Source: Verrucomicrobiaceae bacterium | Lineage (GTDB): Bacteria; Verrucomicrobiota; Verrucomicrobiia; Chthoniobacterales; JAATET01 | DNA: 64,000 nucleotides | Direction of reading: 5' to 3' | Assembly (NCBI GenBank): GCA_027488755.1 | Contig: JAIYAZ010000068.1 | Span: 1 to 64,000, forward strand | In this document: in pieces, positions 26,060-36,700 of the stretch | Position numbering within the stretch: the stretch's first letter is position 1 | Layout of the letters: each line of letters opens with the position of its first letter | The notes under the pieces: generated by a model | The model's database searches: none | The model's input: only the letters and a program-made list of their open reading frames with translations | What the model was told of the DNA's origin: nothing | Translations under genes and position numbers: made by a program

Positions 26060-26857
26060 TTGACCATTCATCCCACCGCCCTTGTTGGCTCCGGCGCCCG
26101 CCTTGGAGATAACGTTCGAATTGGCCCCTTCGCGATCGTCGGTGACGACGTGACGCTGGGCGCAGGTTGCACCGTGCTGGCGCATGCCGTGCTGGAGGGG
26201 CGGGTCACGCTCGGGGCGCGTAATGTCGTCGGCCACGGCGCGGTGATCGGCGCGCCGCCGCAGGACCACGCCTACCACGAGGGCATCCGCAGCGGCGTGG
26301 TGATCGGGGATGACAACACGTTTCGCGAGCATGTGACGATCCACCGCGGGACGGGGGAGGAAACGGCAACGACGGTCGGCGACGGGAATCTGCTGATGGT
26401 CGGCGTCCACCTCGGGCACAATTGCCGCGTGGGCGACCGCAACGTGTTCGCGAACAATTGCCTGCTCGCGGGGTACGTGCAGCTCGGCAGCGACGTGGTG
26501 CTGGGCGGGGGCGCGGTGTTTCACCAGCACCTGCGCGTGGGCGATCTGTGCATGGTTCGCGGCGGCACGGCGTGGAGCAAGGACATCCCGCCCTTCACGG
26601 TCGGGGAGATCATCAATGCCGTGTGCGGGCTGAATGCCGTCGGCATGCGGCGGAAGGGGATCGCGGCCGCGGCGCGGGCCGAGGTGAAGCGGGCCTACCG
26701 GCTGGTGTATCGCAGCGGGCGGAACATTTCGCAGGCGGTCGCGGCGGCGGCGGCCGAGAGTTGGGGGCCGGAGGCGCGGCGGTTCCTGGATTTCATTGCG
26801 GAGACGAGCCGGCGGGGCTTGTGCGCGGGGCGGACGGCGCGGGCCGCGGCGGATTAA
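26060..26857 (+). CDS. lpxA: UDP-N-acetylglucosamine acyltransferase LpxA
   Basis: 265 residues starting at a TTG (26060); no ATG is available nearby. The left-handed beta-helix hexapeptide repeats run from residue 3 to about 175 (IHPTALVGSGARLGDNVRIGPF, VGHGAVIGAPPQDHAY). MVGVHLGHNCRVG and VFANNCLLAGYVQLG carry the catalytic and substrate-binding His region, and the C-terminal helices follow GLNAVGMRRKGI as in LpxA. It makes the first committed step of lipid A synthesis, so the organism has an outer membrane with LPS. The usual lpxD/fabZ/lpxB neighbours are absent. The stop shares TTAA with the convergent gene's stop. Confidence 0.92.
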   Translation: MTIHPTALVGSGARLGDNVRIGPFAIVGDDVTLGAGCTVLAHAVLEGRVTLGARNVVGHGAVIGAPPQDHAYHEGIRSGVVIGDDNTFREHVTIHRGTGEETATTVGDGNLLMVGVHLGHNCRVGDRNVFANNCLLAGYVQLGSDVVLGGGAVFHQHLRVGDLCMVRGGTAWSKDIPPFTVGEIINAVCGLNAVGMRRKGIAAAARAEVKRAYRLVYRSGRNISQAVAAAAAESWGPEARRFLDFIAETSRRGLCAGRTARAAAD

Positions 26858-27924
26858 CGCTCGCGCTGGAGGCGGCGGATCCAGACTTCGTAGGACTCGC
26901 GGGCGTTGAGCGTGCGGAGGTTGCCGCGGCGGTCGATGATCCAGACGGTGGGGATGGCGTTGATGCCGAGGGGGCGGGCGACGGCGTTTTCCCAGCCCTT
27001 CCCGTCGAACTGGACGGGCCAGGGGAGGTCGAAGGTGCGGATGGCTTCGTCGAGCGCGGCGCGGTCGGTGTCGAGGCTGATGACGTAGGTTTTCACGCCG
27101 TCCTGCGGGAGGTTCATCATGGTGCGGCGGAAGTCCTGCATCCAGATGAGGCTGGGCGGGGATTCGGCGGCCCAGAAGACGAGGACGACGACCTGGCCGC
27201 GGAGGGCGGCGAGGTCGACGGTGCGGCCGGCGGTGGTGGTGAACTTCGCGGCGACGGGGCGGTTGAGGGCCTCGAGGCGGCGCATGTCGTCGGCGATGCG
27301 GGCGTTGAGGGCGGGCTCGCGGGAGAGGGCCTGCGCGCTCTGGAGCAGCTCGCGCATGGTGCGGGGGTCGTCGTCGCACTGGGTGGCGGCTTCGACGAGC
27401 AGGCGGGGGGAGCGTTTGTCGTCGGGGAAGCGGGCGGCGTAGTTGCGCGCGGCGGTGACGATGGCTTCGCGCATTTTGTCCGGCGGGCCGGAGAGGGTCT
27501 GCATTTGCAGCGAGATGCGGCGGAAGGCGACGTCGGGCAGGCGGTTGCGGGGGGTGGCGGGGGATTTCTCGAGGGCGTAGAGCTCCTGGAGGGCGGCCTG
27601 GACCTCGGCGGGTTTCTTTTCCATCTCGCCGAGGGCGGCGCGGATGCTGGTGAGGCGGATGCGGGCGTCGAGCGCGCGGGGGTCGTCGGGGTGGGCGGCG
27701 AGGAAGGCGCGCAGGGCCTGGCGCTGGCGTTCGAAGTGGGTGCGGGCGAGGCGGAGGGCTTCGTCGCGGCTGGCGGGGAGGTTGGGCGGGCCTTTGTCGA
27801 ATTCGACGACGACGGCCCAGTCCTCATCGGCGGTGCCCGCGCGGGCCGCGGGGACGAGCGCGGCCAGGCAGAGGATGGCGGCGAGGGTGGGGGCGCAGGC
27901 TCGGGGGAGCGCGCGGGCGATCAT
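26854..27924 (-). CDS. Exported thioredoxin-fold (TlpA-like) protein without CXXC
   Basis: 356 residues. The ATG at 27924 opens a signal peptide (LAAILCLAALVPAARA). Residues 30-215 are a helical, TPR-like region with repeated Asp/Arg/Leu-rich helices. From about 220 the redoxin fold begins: AKFTTTAGRTVDLAALRGQVVVLVFWAA, YVISLDTD, PTVWIIDRRGN. Where TlpA proteins have WCxxC the sequence is WAAESPPSLIW, so both catalytic cysteines are missing. It therefore cannot do normal disulfide exchange and may be a binding or chaperone-type relative. It starts with a 4-bp overlap (ATGA) on the stop of the EEP nuclease gene. Confidence 0.75.
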   Translation of the reverse strand: MIARALPRACAPTLAAILCLAALVPAARAGTADEDWAVVVEFDKGPPNLPASRDEALRLARTHFERQRQALRAFLAAHPDDPRALDARIRLTSIRAALGEMEKKPAEVQAALQELYALEKSPATPRNRLPDVAFRRISLQMQTLSGPPDKMREAIVTAARNYAARFPDDKRSPRLLVEAATQCDDDPRTMRELLQSAQALSREPALNARIADDMRRLEALNRPVAAKFTTTAGRTVDLAALRGQVVVLVFWAAESPPSLIWMQDFRRTMMNLPQDGVKTYVISLDTDRAALDEAIRTFDLPWPVQFDGKGWENAVARPLGINAIPTVWIIDRRGNLRTLNARESYEVWIRRLQRER

Positions 27925-28832
27925 GACGCGGGCGGGGTGATCGTCAGGAAGATGGCCCGGTGGTCGCTGGCTTTGAGCCAGTCGGGCGCGTCGTTGATGC
28001 CGCTTTTGGCGCGGTCGATCTCGGGTAGGAGGGTCGGGCTGGCGAGGAAGAAGTCGATGCGGGCGTATTCGTCGGCGGTGCGCCAGTAGTGGGTCCAACG
28101 CTGGCCGAGGCTGTCCTCGACGGGGATGTCGACGAGGCGGCGGGGCGAGCTGCGGGCGCCCATGAGCTCGCGGAGGGGGTATTCGTTTTTGGTGTCGTTG
28201 AGGTCGCCGAAGACGAGGAGGCGGGTTTTCGGGTCGGCCTTGAAGATGCCGTCGATGTGCTGGCGGACGAACCAGGCTTCCTTGGCGCGGAGGGTCTTTT
28301 CGTCAAACTCCGGCACGGGGCGGCGGGACTTGAGGTGCAGGCCGATGAGGCGGAGTTGGTAGCCGGGGGCGGGCTCGACGGTGACGTCGAGGACGCCGCG
28401 CTGGACGCCCTGCGGCTGGCCGTTGAGGTCGAACGCGATTTTTTTCGAGTTGCGCGCGACGATGGGGAATTGGCTGAGGAGCGCGACGTGGCGGTGGGGG
28501 TCGAGGCCCTCGTGCCATTCCACGTGGGGGTAGTCGAGGCCCTTGGCCTTGAGGCGCCGACGGAGGTCCTCGAGGTCGTCGCGGGAGCCCATTTCGGTGA
28601 CGCCGACGATGGCGGGTTTGTGGCTGGCGATGATGGAGACGACGGCGTCCTTTTCGTCGTCGGGTTTCGGCGCGGCGTCGACGGGGCGGTTGTCGACGAA
28701 GCGGTCGGTGACAAGCCAGTTCGCGACGTTGTAGGCGACGACGGTGAAGGGTTCGGCCGCGCGGAGCGGGAGGGAGAGATGCGCGGCAAACGCGCAGAGG
28801 AGTGCTCCAAGGAGGAGCCGGGGGCGGCGCAT
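27921..28832 (-). CDS. Secreted endonuclease/exonuclease/phosphatase (EEP) family protein
   Basis: 303 residues with signal peptide 1-25. The EEP metal and catalytic positions are seen in order: VVAYNVANW (Asn), VGVTEMGS (Glu), LIGLHLKSRR (His), VFGDLNDTKNEY (Asp and Asn), and ASDHRAIFLTI (Asp-His) at the end. The family cleaves phosphodiester bonds in DNA, nucleotides or phospholipids. The exported form without other domains could be a nuclease or a lipid phosphatase. It is coupled to the TlpA-like gene downstream. Confidence 0.85.
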   Translation of the reverse strand: MRRPRLLLGALLCAFAAHLSLPLRAAEPFTVVAYNVANWLVTDRFVDNRPVDAAPKPDDEKDAVVSIIASHKPAIVGVTEMGSRDDLEDLRRRLKAKGLDYPHVEWHEGLDPHRHVALLSQFPIVARNSKKIAFDLNGQPQGVQRGVLDVTVEPAPGYQLRLIGLHLKSRRPVPEFDEKTLRAKEAWFVRQHIDGIFKADPKTRLLVFGDLNDTKNEYPLRELMGARSSPRRLVDIPVEDSLGQRWTHYWRTADEYARIDFFLASPTLLPEIDRAKSGINDAPDWLKASDHRAIFLTITPPAS

Positions 28833-28844
28833 GGAGCGGGGGAG

Positions 28845-29072
28845 TTAAGCCTTGGGCTCGTCGAGGGGCTTGGCCGGGGTGGCCGGGGCCGCGGGCGCCT
28901 TCGGGTCGGTGGCCTGGGCGGTCTTGTGGATTTCGCTCTCGAATTCTTCGCGGGCCTTGCGGAACTCATTCATGCTCTGGCCGAGGCCGCGGGCGAGTTC
29001 GGGGAGGCGTTTCGCGCCGAAGAGCACGAGGACGATCACGAGGATGAGGAGAATTTCGGGGGCTCCGGGCAT
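28845..29072 (-). CDS. tatA: Twin-arginine translocase subunit TatA/E
   Basis: 75 residues from the ATG at 29072. The single N-terminal helix [31 protein letters not shown] has the FGxxRLPELxxxxG hinge characteristic of TatA, followed by an amphipathic helix ([12 protein letters not shown]) and a Pro/Ala/Lys tail. It forms the pore for folded proteins. The frame is open further upstream but the extra part shows no conservation. It lies 12 bases from the EEP gene on the same strand. tatC is not in the window. Confidence 0.88.
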   Translation of the reverse strand: MPGAPEILLILVIVLVLFGAKRLPELARGLGQSMNEFRKAREEFESEIHKTAQATDPKAPAAPATPAKPLDEPKA

Positions 29073-29459
29073 ACTGAAGGCGAAGATCGGGGTGATCACA
29101 TAATGAGGTAACACCCGTTTCCCGGCCCCCGCAAACGAAATCCCGGCCGCGGCGCTGCCCCGTGCGCGGTCGACGGCGCTGGCAATGGGGGCGAGATTGA
29201 CCACGGATGGCACGGATCAACCGGACGGGAGGGATGGCGGCTTGGTAATGGGGAGACTTGGCGGATCGTGGCCCGATCCACTCGCATCGCTCATCCATTT
29301 ACTCCGGTAGGGAGGCGCGGAATAAGCCCAACGAAACAAGGCGGCCAGGGATGAACACGGATTTCCACGGATTGAAAAAAGGTTCCCTGCAAAAAATCGG
29401 TGCCCATCGGTGCCCATCGGTGCCCATCGGTGTCCATCCGTGGCTTCAGCGGTGGTTCC
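29073..29459. repeat. Gene-free stretch of degenerate 10-bp repeats
   Basis: No gene is visible in 387 bp. 29401-29440 has TGCCCATCGG three times then TGTCCATCCG. 29355-29374 has ACACGGATTT and CCACGGATTG. 29199-29230 has CCACGGATGG, CACGGATCAA and decaying copies. All have a 10-bp period and are variants of a CACGGAT-type unit on one strand or the other. The promoter of tatA should lie in the left part. Confidence 0.7.
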
Positions 29460-30212
29460 TTAGTTCAGCCCGATGAGCGCGGGGGCGGGGAGGCCCCAGG
29501 GTTTCCACTTCGCGCGGTATTCGGCGGCGGGGAGGAGGACGTAGGCGGGGTGCTGGTCGGCGCGGAGCCAGCGGATGACGGCGAGGAGGGCGGGCTCGGG
29601 CATGGTGGTGCAGCCGGCGGAGTGTCGGTTCGGGCCGCGCTGGATGTGAAAGAAGATCGCGCTGCCGGCGCCGGGGATGGGGGGCGCGGTGTTGTGGTGG
29701 ATCTCGATCTTCCAGGCGTGGGCGAAGTCGTCCTGCTTCATCTGCTGCTTTTTGAACCAGGGGGGCGGGTTCGCGGGATCGACGCGCACGTATTGGTTGT
29801 AGTGGGGGAGGGCGGGGTCCTCGATCCAGCAATCGGCGGCGGTGACGGTGTGGAACGGGTAGTCGGCCCCGGCCGGGAGGCTGGTCGAGTAGGTGTAGAT
29901 TTTCCCGAGGGTGAAGAGGCCGGCGGGGGCGCGTTTGTCGCCCTCGGTTTTGCGGGGGCCGGGTTCATCCTGCCCGGCGAGGCCGATGCCCCAGGCGAGG
30001 CCGTTTTTGCCGAAGAGGACGCGCTGGGGCGCGGAGACGGCGCGCCAGGATTTGCCGTCGCGCTCAAAGCATTGGATGCGGCCGACGTTCGCGTCCCAGT
30101 CGTCCGCGAGGCCGACGATGAGCTGGCGGCAATCGGCGAGAACGCCTTGCGAGTGGGCGGGGCCGACGAGCGCGGCCGCAAGCGAGAGCAGGCCGACGAG
30201 GAGGCGCCTCAT
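29460..30212 (-). CDS. L,D-transpeptidase (YkuD domain), secreted
   Basis: 250 residues from the ATG at 30212, which opens a signal peptide (LLVGLLSLAAALVGPAHS). The catalytic motif is HSAGCTTMPEP, the HxxGC form of the YkuD fold, with the catalytic Cys followed by the usual Thr/Met. Upstream KIEIHHNTAPP and FFHIQRG supply the conserved His strand. Such enzymes cross-link the cell wall 3-3 or attach proteins to it; some relatives are amidase-like. The Cys near residue 38 might pair outside the active site. Its start overlaps the ispG stop by four bases. Confidence 0.85.
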   Translation of the reverse strand: MRRLLVGLLSLAAALVGPAHSQGVLADCRQLIVGLADDWDANVGRIQCFERDGKSWRAVSAPQRVLFGKNGLAWGIGLAGQDEPGPRKTEGDKRAPAGLFTLGKIYTYSTSLPAGADYPFHTVTAADCWIEDPALPHYNQYVRVDPANPPPWFKKQQMKQDDFAHAWKIEIHHNTAPPIPGAGSAIFFHIQRGPNRHSAGCTTMPEPALLAVIRWLRADQHPAYVLLPAAEYRAKWKPWGLPAPALIGLN

Positions 30213-32004
30213 GCGGTCTGGGGCGCGGGGGCGTCGACCCATTTGCCGTGTTCGCGGATGAGGTCCACGAGGCGGTCGACGGCTTCGGCTTCCGGGATGT
30301 TGAACTTCACGGGCTGCTTGCCGACGTAGAGATTCACTTTGCCGGGGGCGCCGCCGACGTAGCCGAAGTCGGCGTCGGCCATTTCGCCGGGGCCGTTCAC
30401 GATGCAGCCCATGATGGCGATGCGGACGCCTTTGAGGTGGGCGGTGACGGCTTTGATGCGGGCGGTGGTTTCCTGGAGGTTAAACAGGGTGCGGCCGCAG
30501 CTGGGGCAGGCGACGTAGTCGGTCTTGAAGATGCGGGCGCCGGCGGCCTGGAGGGTGTTGTAGGCGAGGCGGAGGGACTGGCCGGGGGCCGCTTCGCCCT
30601 GGACGAGGACGGCGTCGCCGATGCCGTCGCAGAGGAGCGCGCCGAGGTTCGTCGCGGTCTCGAGGAGGGTGGGGAGGAAGTCGCGGCCGGGGCCGGTGGG
30701 CGGGTGGAAAGTGTCCTTGAGGAGGATGGGGTGGCGCGGGTCGAGCTGCGTGGCGAGGTGGCGGTAGGCGCTGATGACGTCGAGGTCGCAGCCGTCGGGG
30801 ATGGTGACGAGGCGCGGGGAGGGCAGGGCGTTCGCGGCGGCGAGGGCATCGGCGTCGCGGGGGTCGATCGCCAGCGGGTCGGCGTGGTCGAGGCGGAGGT
30901 CGGGCTGGAAGTCGCCGAGGCGGTCGAGCTTGTGCGCGAGGGCGGCGTAGGTGGCTTCGCGCACGACGACGCGGACGACTTCGTCGGCGCCGAGGGCGAC
31001 GTCGCCGGAGGTGAGGCGGGCGGTGGGGCGGCGGGAAAAAGAGAAGGGATCGATGCTGTAGCGGCGGTCTGTGACCGCCGGAAGAGTGCGACGGTCATAG
31101 ACCGCCGCTACATGGGCGACGAGGGCTTTGGCCACGGGGATTTCGTGGACGCTGTCTTCGGTGAGCGAGACGCGGATGGTGTCGCCGATGCCGTCGTGGA
31201 GGAGCGAGCCGATGCCGATGGCGCTTTTGATGCGGCCGTCTTCACCATCGCCGGCTTCGGTGACGCCGAGGTGGATGGGGTAGTTCCAATTTTCGCCTTC
31301 TTCCTCGGCGGTGAGGGCGTCGAGTCGCGCCACGAGGAGGCGGTAGGCGGCGATCATGACCTTGGGGTTCGACGCCTTCATGGAGAAGACGAAGGCGTGG
31401 TAGTCCTGCTCGCGGGCGAGGCGGGCGAACTCGAGCGCGCTTTCGACCATGCCGAGCGGGGTGTCGCCGTAGCGGTTCATGATGCGGTCGCTGAGCGAGC
31501 CGTGGTTGGTGCCGATGCGCATGGCGACGCCGCGGGCTTTGCACTCGGCGACGAGCGGGGCGAAGCGGTCGCGGATGCGGGCGATCTCGGCGTGGTATTC
31601 CGCGTCGGAGTATTCGCGGGTGGCGAATTTTTTCGAGTCGGCGTAGTTGCCGGGGTTGATGCGGACTTTGTCGACCCACTTGACGGCTTCAAGGGCGGCT
31701 TCGGGTTTGAAGTGGATGTCGGCGACGAGGGGGACGTCGCAGCCGGCGGCGCGGAGGCCGTCGCGGATGGCTTCGAGGTTCCGCGCGTCCTTTACGGTGG
31801 GCGCGGTGATGCGGACGATTTCACAACCGACGGCGGCGAGGTCGAGGGTCTGCTGAATGCACGCGGCGGTGTCCATCGTGTCGCAGGTGATCATGGACTG
31901 CACGCGGATGGGGTTGTCGCCGCCGATGCCGATGTCGCGCACGCGGACTTCGCGGGTGCGGCGCCGCTCGCGGGCGAACCAGTGGCGGTAGACCGGGGCG
32001 GGGC

Positions 32005-32008
<4 letters not shown>
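30209..32008 (-). CDS. ispG: 4-hydroxy-3-methylbut-2-en-1-yl diphosphate synthase IspG (long form)
   Basis: 599 residues, the three-domain form with an extra middle domain known from plants, Chlamydiae and Bacteroidota. The TIM-barrel starts RVRDIGIGGDNPIRVQSM and continues PLVADIHFKP, KVRINPGNYAD and FSMKASNP. The iron-sulfur domain has YVACPSCGRT and the third Cys in MGCIVNGPGEM with the catalytic Glu in the NGPGE part. It makes HMBPP in the MEP isoprenoid pathway. At about residues 300-318 the peptide AAVYDRRTLPAVTDRRYS is read from the palindromic element at 31057-31112, between conserved blocks. It overlaps rseP upstream and the transpeptidase gene downstream, ATGA at both ends. Confidence 0.93.
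31057..31112. repeat. 56-bp palindromic element inside ispG
   Basis: TGTAGCGGCGGTCT (31057-31070) and AGACCGCCGCTACA (31099-31112) are perfect 14-bp inverted ends. Inside, GGCGGTCTGTGACCGCC (31063-31079) is another palindrome. The element is read through in the ispG frame. The GGCGGTCATAGACCGCC core recurs at 2357-2376. Confidence 0.85.
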
Positions 32009-33645
<1,637 letters not shown>

Positions 33646-33781
33646 GCGGCGGGCGTGAACGGGAACGATGGCAGGGGGCCGGGCAAAATCAACTGCCGGT
33701 TGCACGGCGTTAATCTTCTGGCGCCGAACTGTTTTGCGCATATCTTAGCGCGGAGTTCCCCCCAACTTTTCAAGATCCCCC

Positions 33782-36700
33782 ATGAACGCGCTTTTGAGCC
33801 GGCGGCTTCCCCGGGCCGCCCTCCCGGTGTGCCTCGGCCTGGCGGCCCTGGCAACCGCCCCCGCTGCGACGAACAGCGCGTGGACCGGCGCGGCGGGCAG
33901 TGACTTTGAGGCGGCGGGCAGCTGGAGCGCGCTGCCGCAGGACGTGCTGGGCGACGCCGTCAGCGGGAGCGTGGCGGTGTTTGGGAATCCCGTGACGGCC
34001 AATCTCCCGCAGCTCACGCGCAGCCGGAGCCTGTATGGGATGAGTTTTTCGGCTCCCGCCGGCGGTTGGACGCTCGGCGCGGCGCAGAATGACCTCGTTC
34101 TCACGCTCGGCGCGGGCGGCGTGACCACCGCGGGACAGACCTCCGGCGTGAACACGATCGCGCCCGCGCTTTCCGTCGGGGCCAACCAGACGTGGCAGGT
34201 GGGGGCGGGCGGGACCTTGCGCCTCACCGGGAATCTTTCGTTCGCCACGCCCGCCGCGCTCACCGTGGGCTCTACGACGAACAACGGCACCCTCGTCCTG
34301 AACCCCGCCGCCGGAAACATCACGGTCGCCACCACCTTCAGCGGCACCCTCCTCAACGTCGCCGCCGGCACGCTCGAGCTCGGCACCGCGGACGGCAACG
34401 GCACCACCGGCACGCACTCGATCAGCAACGCCGCCACCGCCCAGGGCAATACGGCGCTGCGCATCGCCAGCGCGGGCCTTGTGCGCGTGCTCTCCGGCAC
34501 GTGGAATTTCAGCGACGGCGGTGCCAACAGCTCCAGCGGCTTTGCCGGCCGGCTCCAGGTCTCCGGCGGCACGGTCACCTTTGGCGGCCTGCGCTACGTC
34601 GCCGCCGGCGCGGTGATCGCCGTGGATGGCGGCACGCTCAAGGTGCGCGGCACCGGCTTCAGCGTCGTCAACGGCGGTTACCTCGGCATCGGCGGAGCGG
34701 GCTCCGGCACGGCCACGCTCAACCTCAGCGAAGGCCTCGTTGACCTTGCGAAATCCGCCACCGTCCACACGCTCGCGAGCACAAACGCCTCCGGCCTCGT
34801 GAACCAGACCGGCGGCCGCCTCCAGGTCGGCCTCACCGCCGCCGGCAACAACTCGATGGCCGACCTCAACATCGGCTCCACCACCGCCGGCCGCATCGGC
34901 GCCTACACGCTCGCCGGCGGTGAGCTCGTTGTCGCGGGTGAGATTCGCGGTGCAGCGGCCACCGGGGGCGGGCTGAGCAATTTCAACTTCCTCGGCGGCA
35001 ACCTCACCGCCGGCACCTTCACCGCGACCAACCTCGGCTCGAGCGTGAACGCCACCGCCACCTCGAACCAGACCGCCAGCTCCACGAACCTCGGCACGCT
35101 GGTGAACCGCGGCGGCACTCTCGCCCCCGGCGGACTCGGCACCGCCGGGCGGCTCGCCCTCACCGGCAACTACACGGCCACCGCCGGCGCCCTCGCCGTC
35201 GACATCGGCGGCGCGACCGCCGCCACCGCGTTCCAAACCGGCGGCTACGACCTCGTCGCCGTCACGGGCAACGTCACGCTCGGCGGCAACCTCACGGTCT
35301 CCCTCGTCGGCGGCTACGCCCCGGCCAACTCCGCGAACTTCACCGTGCTCACCGCGGGCAACGTCACCGGCTCCTTCGCGAACGTCGCCAGCGGCGCGCG
35401 CCTCGACGTGGCGGGCGGCCTTGGCTCGTTCCTCGTCACCGTCGGCGCCACGAACGTGCGCCTCTCCCAATACATTCCGCCGCCGGTTCCCGTCATCACC
35501 GGCCAGCCACAGTCGGTGGTCGTCCCGCCCGGGCTCGGCGTCCGCTTCAGCGTCACCGCCACCGGCGCGCAGAGCTACCAGTGGCGCAAGGGCGGGCAGC
35601 CGCTCGACGGCCAGACCGCGGCCACGCTCAGCCTGCCCGCCGTCACCGCGGCCGACGCCGGCTCCTACGATTGCGTGCTCACGAACGCCGCCGGCAACGT
35701 CACCACCATGCCGGCCTCGCTTGCCGTCCTCGCCAACCTCACGCCCCTGCCGGCCATCCCCGCCGCGAATGCCGGCAACCCGCACTTCGCGACCATGTTC
35801 AACGAAGCGAAACCCGGGAACACCGTCGATCTCCCCAACGTCAACTCGGCCGACGAAATCCTCGCCACCGCCCTCGCCTACATCCATCCCTCCAGCCCCT
35901 TCCTGGGCCGGCAGGATTACGCCGACCGCCTCAAGTTCCTCATCGACCAGCTCTCCGCCACCTGGGCCTCCGGCACCGTTGACGACATGTCGCTCGGCTT
36001 CCAGGTCTGCTACGGCTACTACGTTCTCAAGACCTACCGCCCCGACCAGATCACCGCCGAGCAGCAGGCGCTCTGGGAAACCAACATCCGCGTCTACGCC
36101 GAGGCCGTCCTCCGCAACTCCGACCTCTTCGTGAGCCACTACGTCGGCGCGCTCTGGCTCAACGGCGACATCCGCAAGGCCCTCGGTGCCTACTTCGGCT
36201 TCCTCGCCCTCGGCGACGTCGCCCGCGCCAACATCGCCGCCGGCCTGCTTGAGGAGGTCATCCCCCGCGCGGTGTTGCCTGACGGCGGCACCCGTTACGT
36301 CGGCTACCAGAACGAAAACTTCACCTACCACGCCGCCTCGCTCGAATACATGGCCTGGTGGTATGTGCTTACCGGTTCGGTGAAAATGCGCGCCGCGCTC
36401 GAGGCCACGAAAAACTACGTCCCGCTCACCACGCACCCCCTGGGCAAGGGCTTTGGCGACTACACGACCTCCCCCGCGTGGAAGGCCTACTACAACACGG
36501 GTGTCCTCACCACGGCCGCCCTCATCAAGGCCTACGTCACCGGCGACGGCTTCAACTTCCGCATCGGCCAGGGCGCGCAGGACCCCTTGCTCGCCTTCCT
36601 CTACACGCCCGGCCTCACCGCCAAAACCCTGCCCGACAACTTCCTCCTCTACGACCGCAACACCTGCGGCCCCCGCGGCCGCTTCGGCACCTGGGGCGTC

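Noticed and set aside
29217-29417. Short minus-strand frame of 66 codons
   Set aside because: It is translated from decamer repeats and shows no conservation or start signal.
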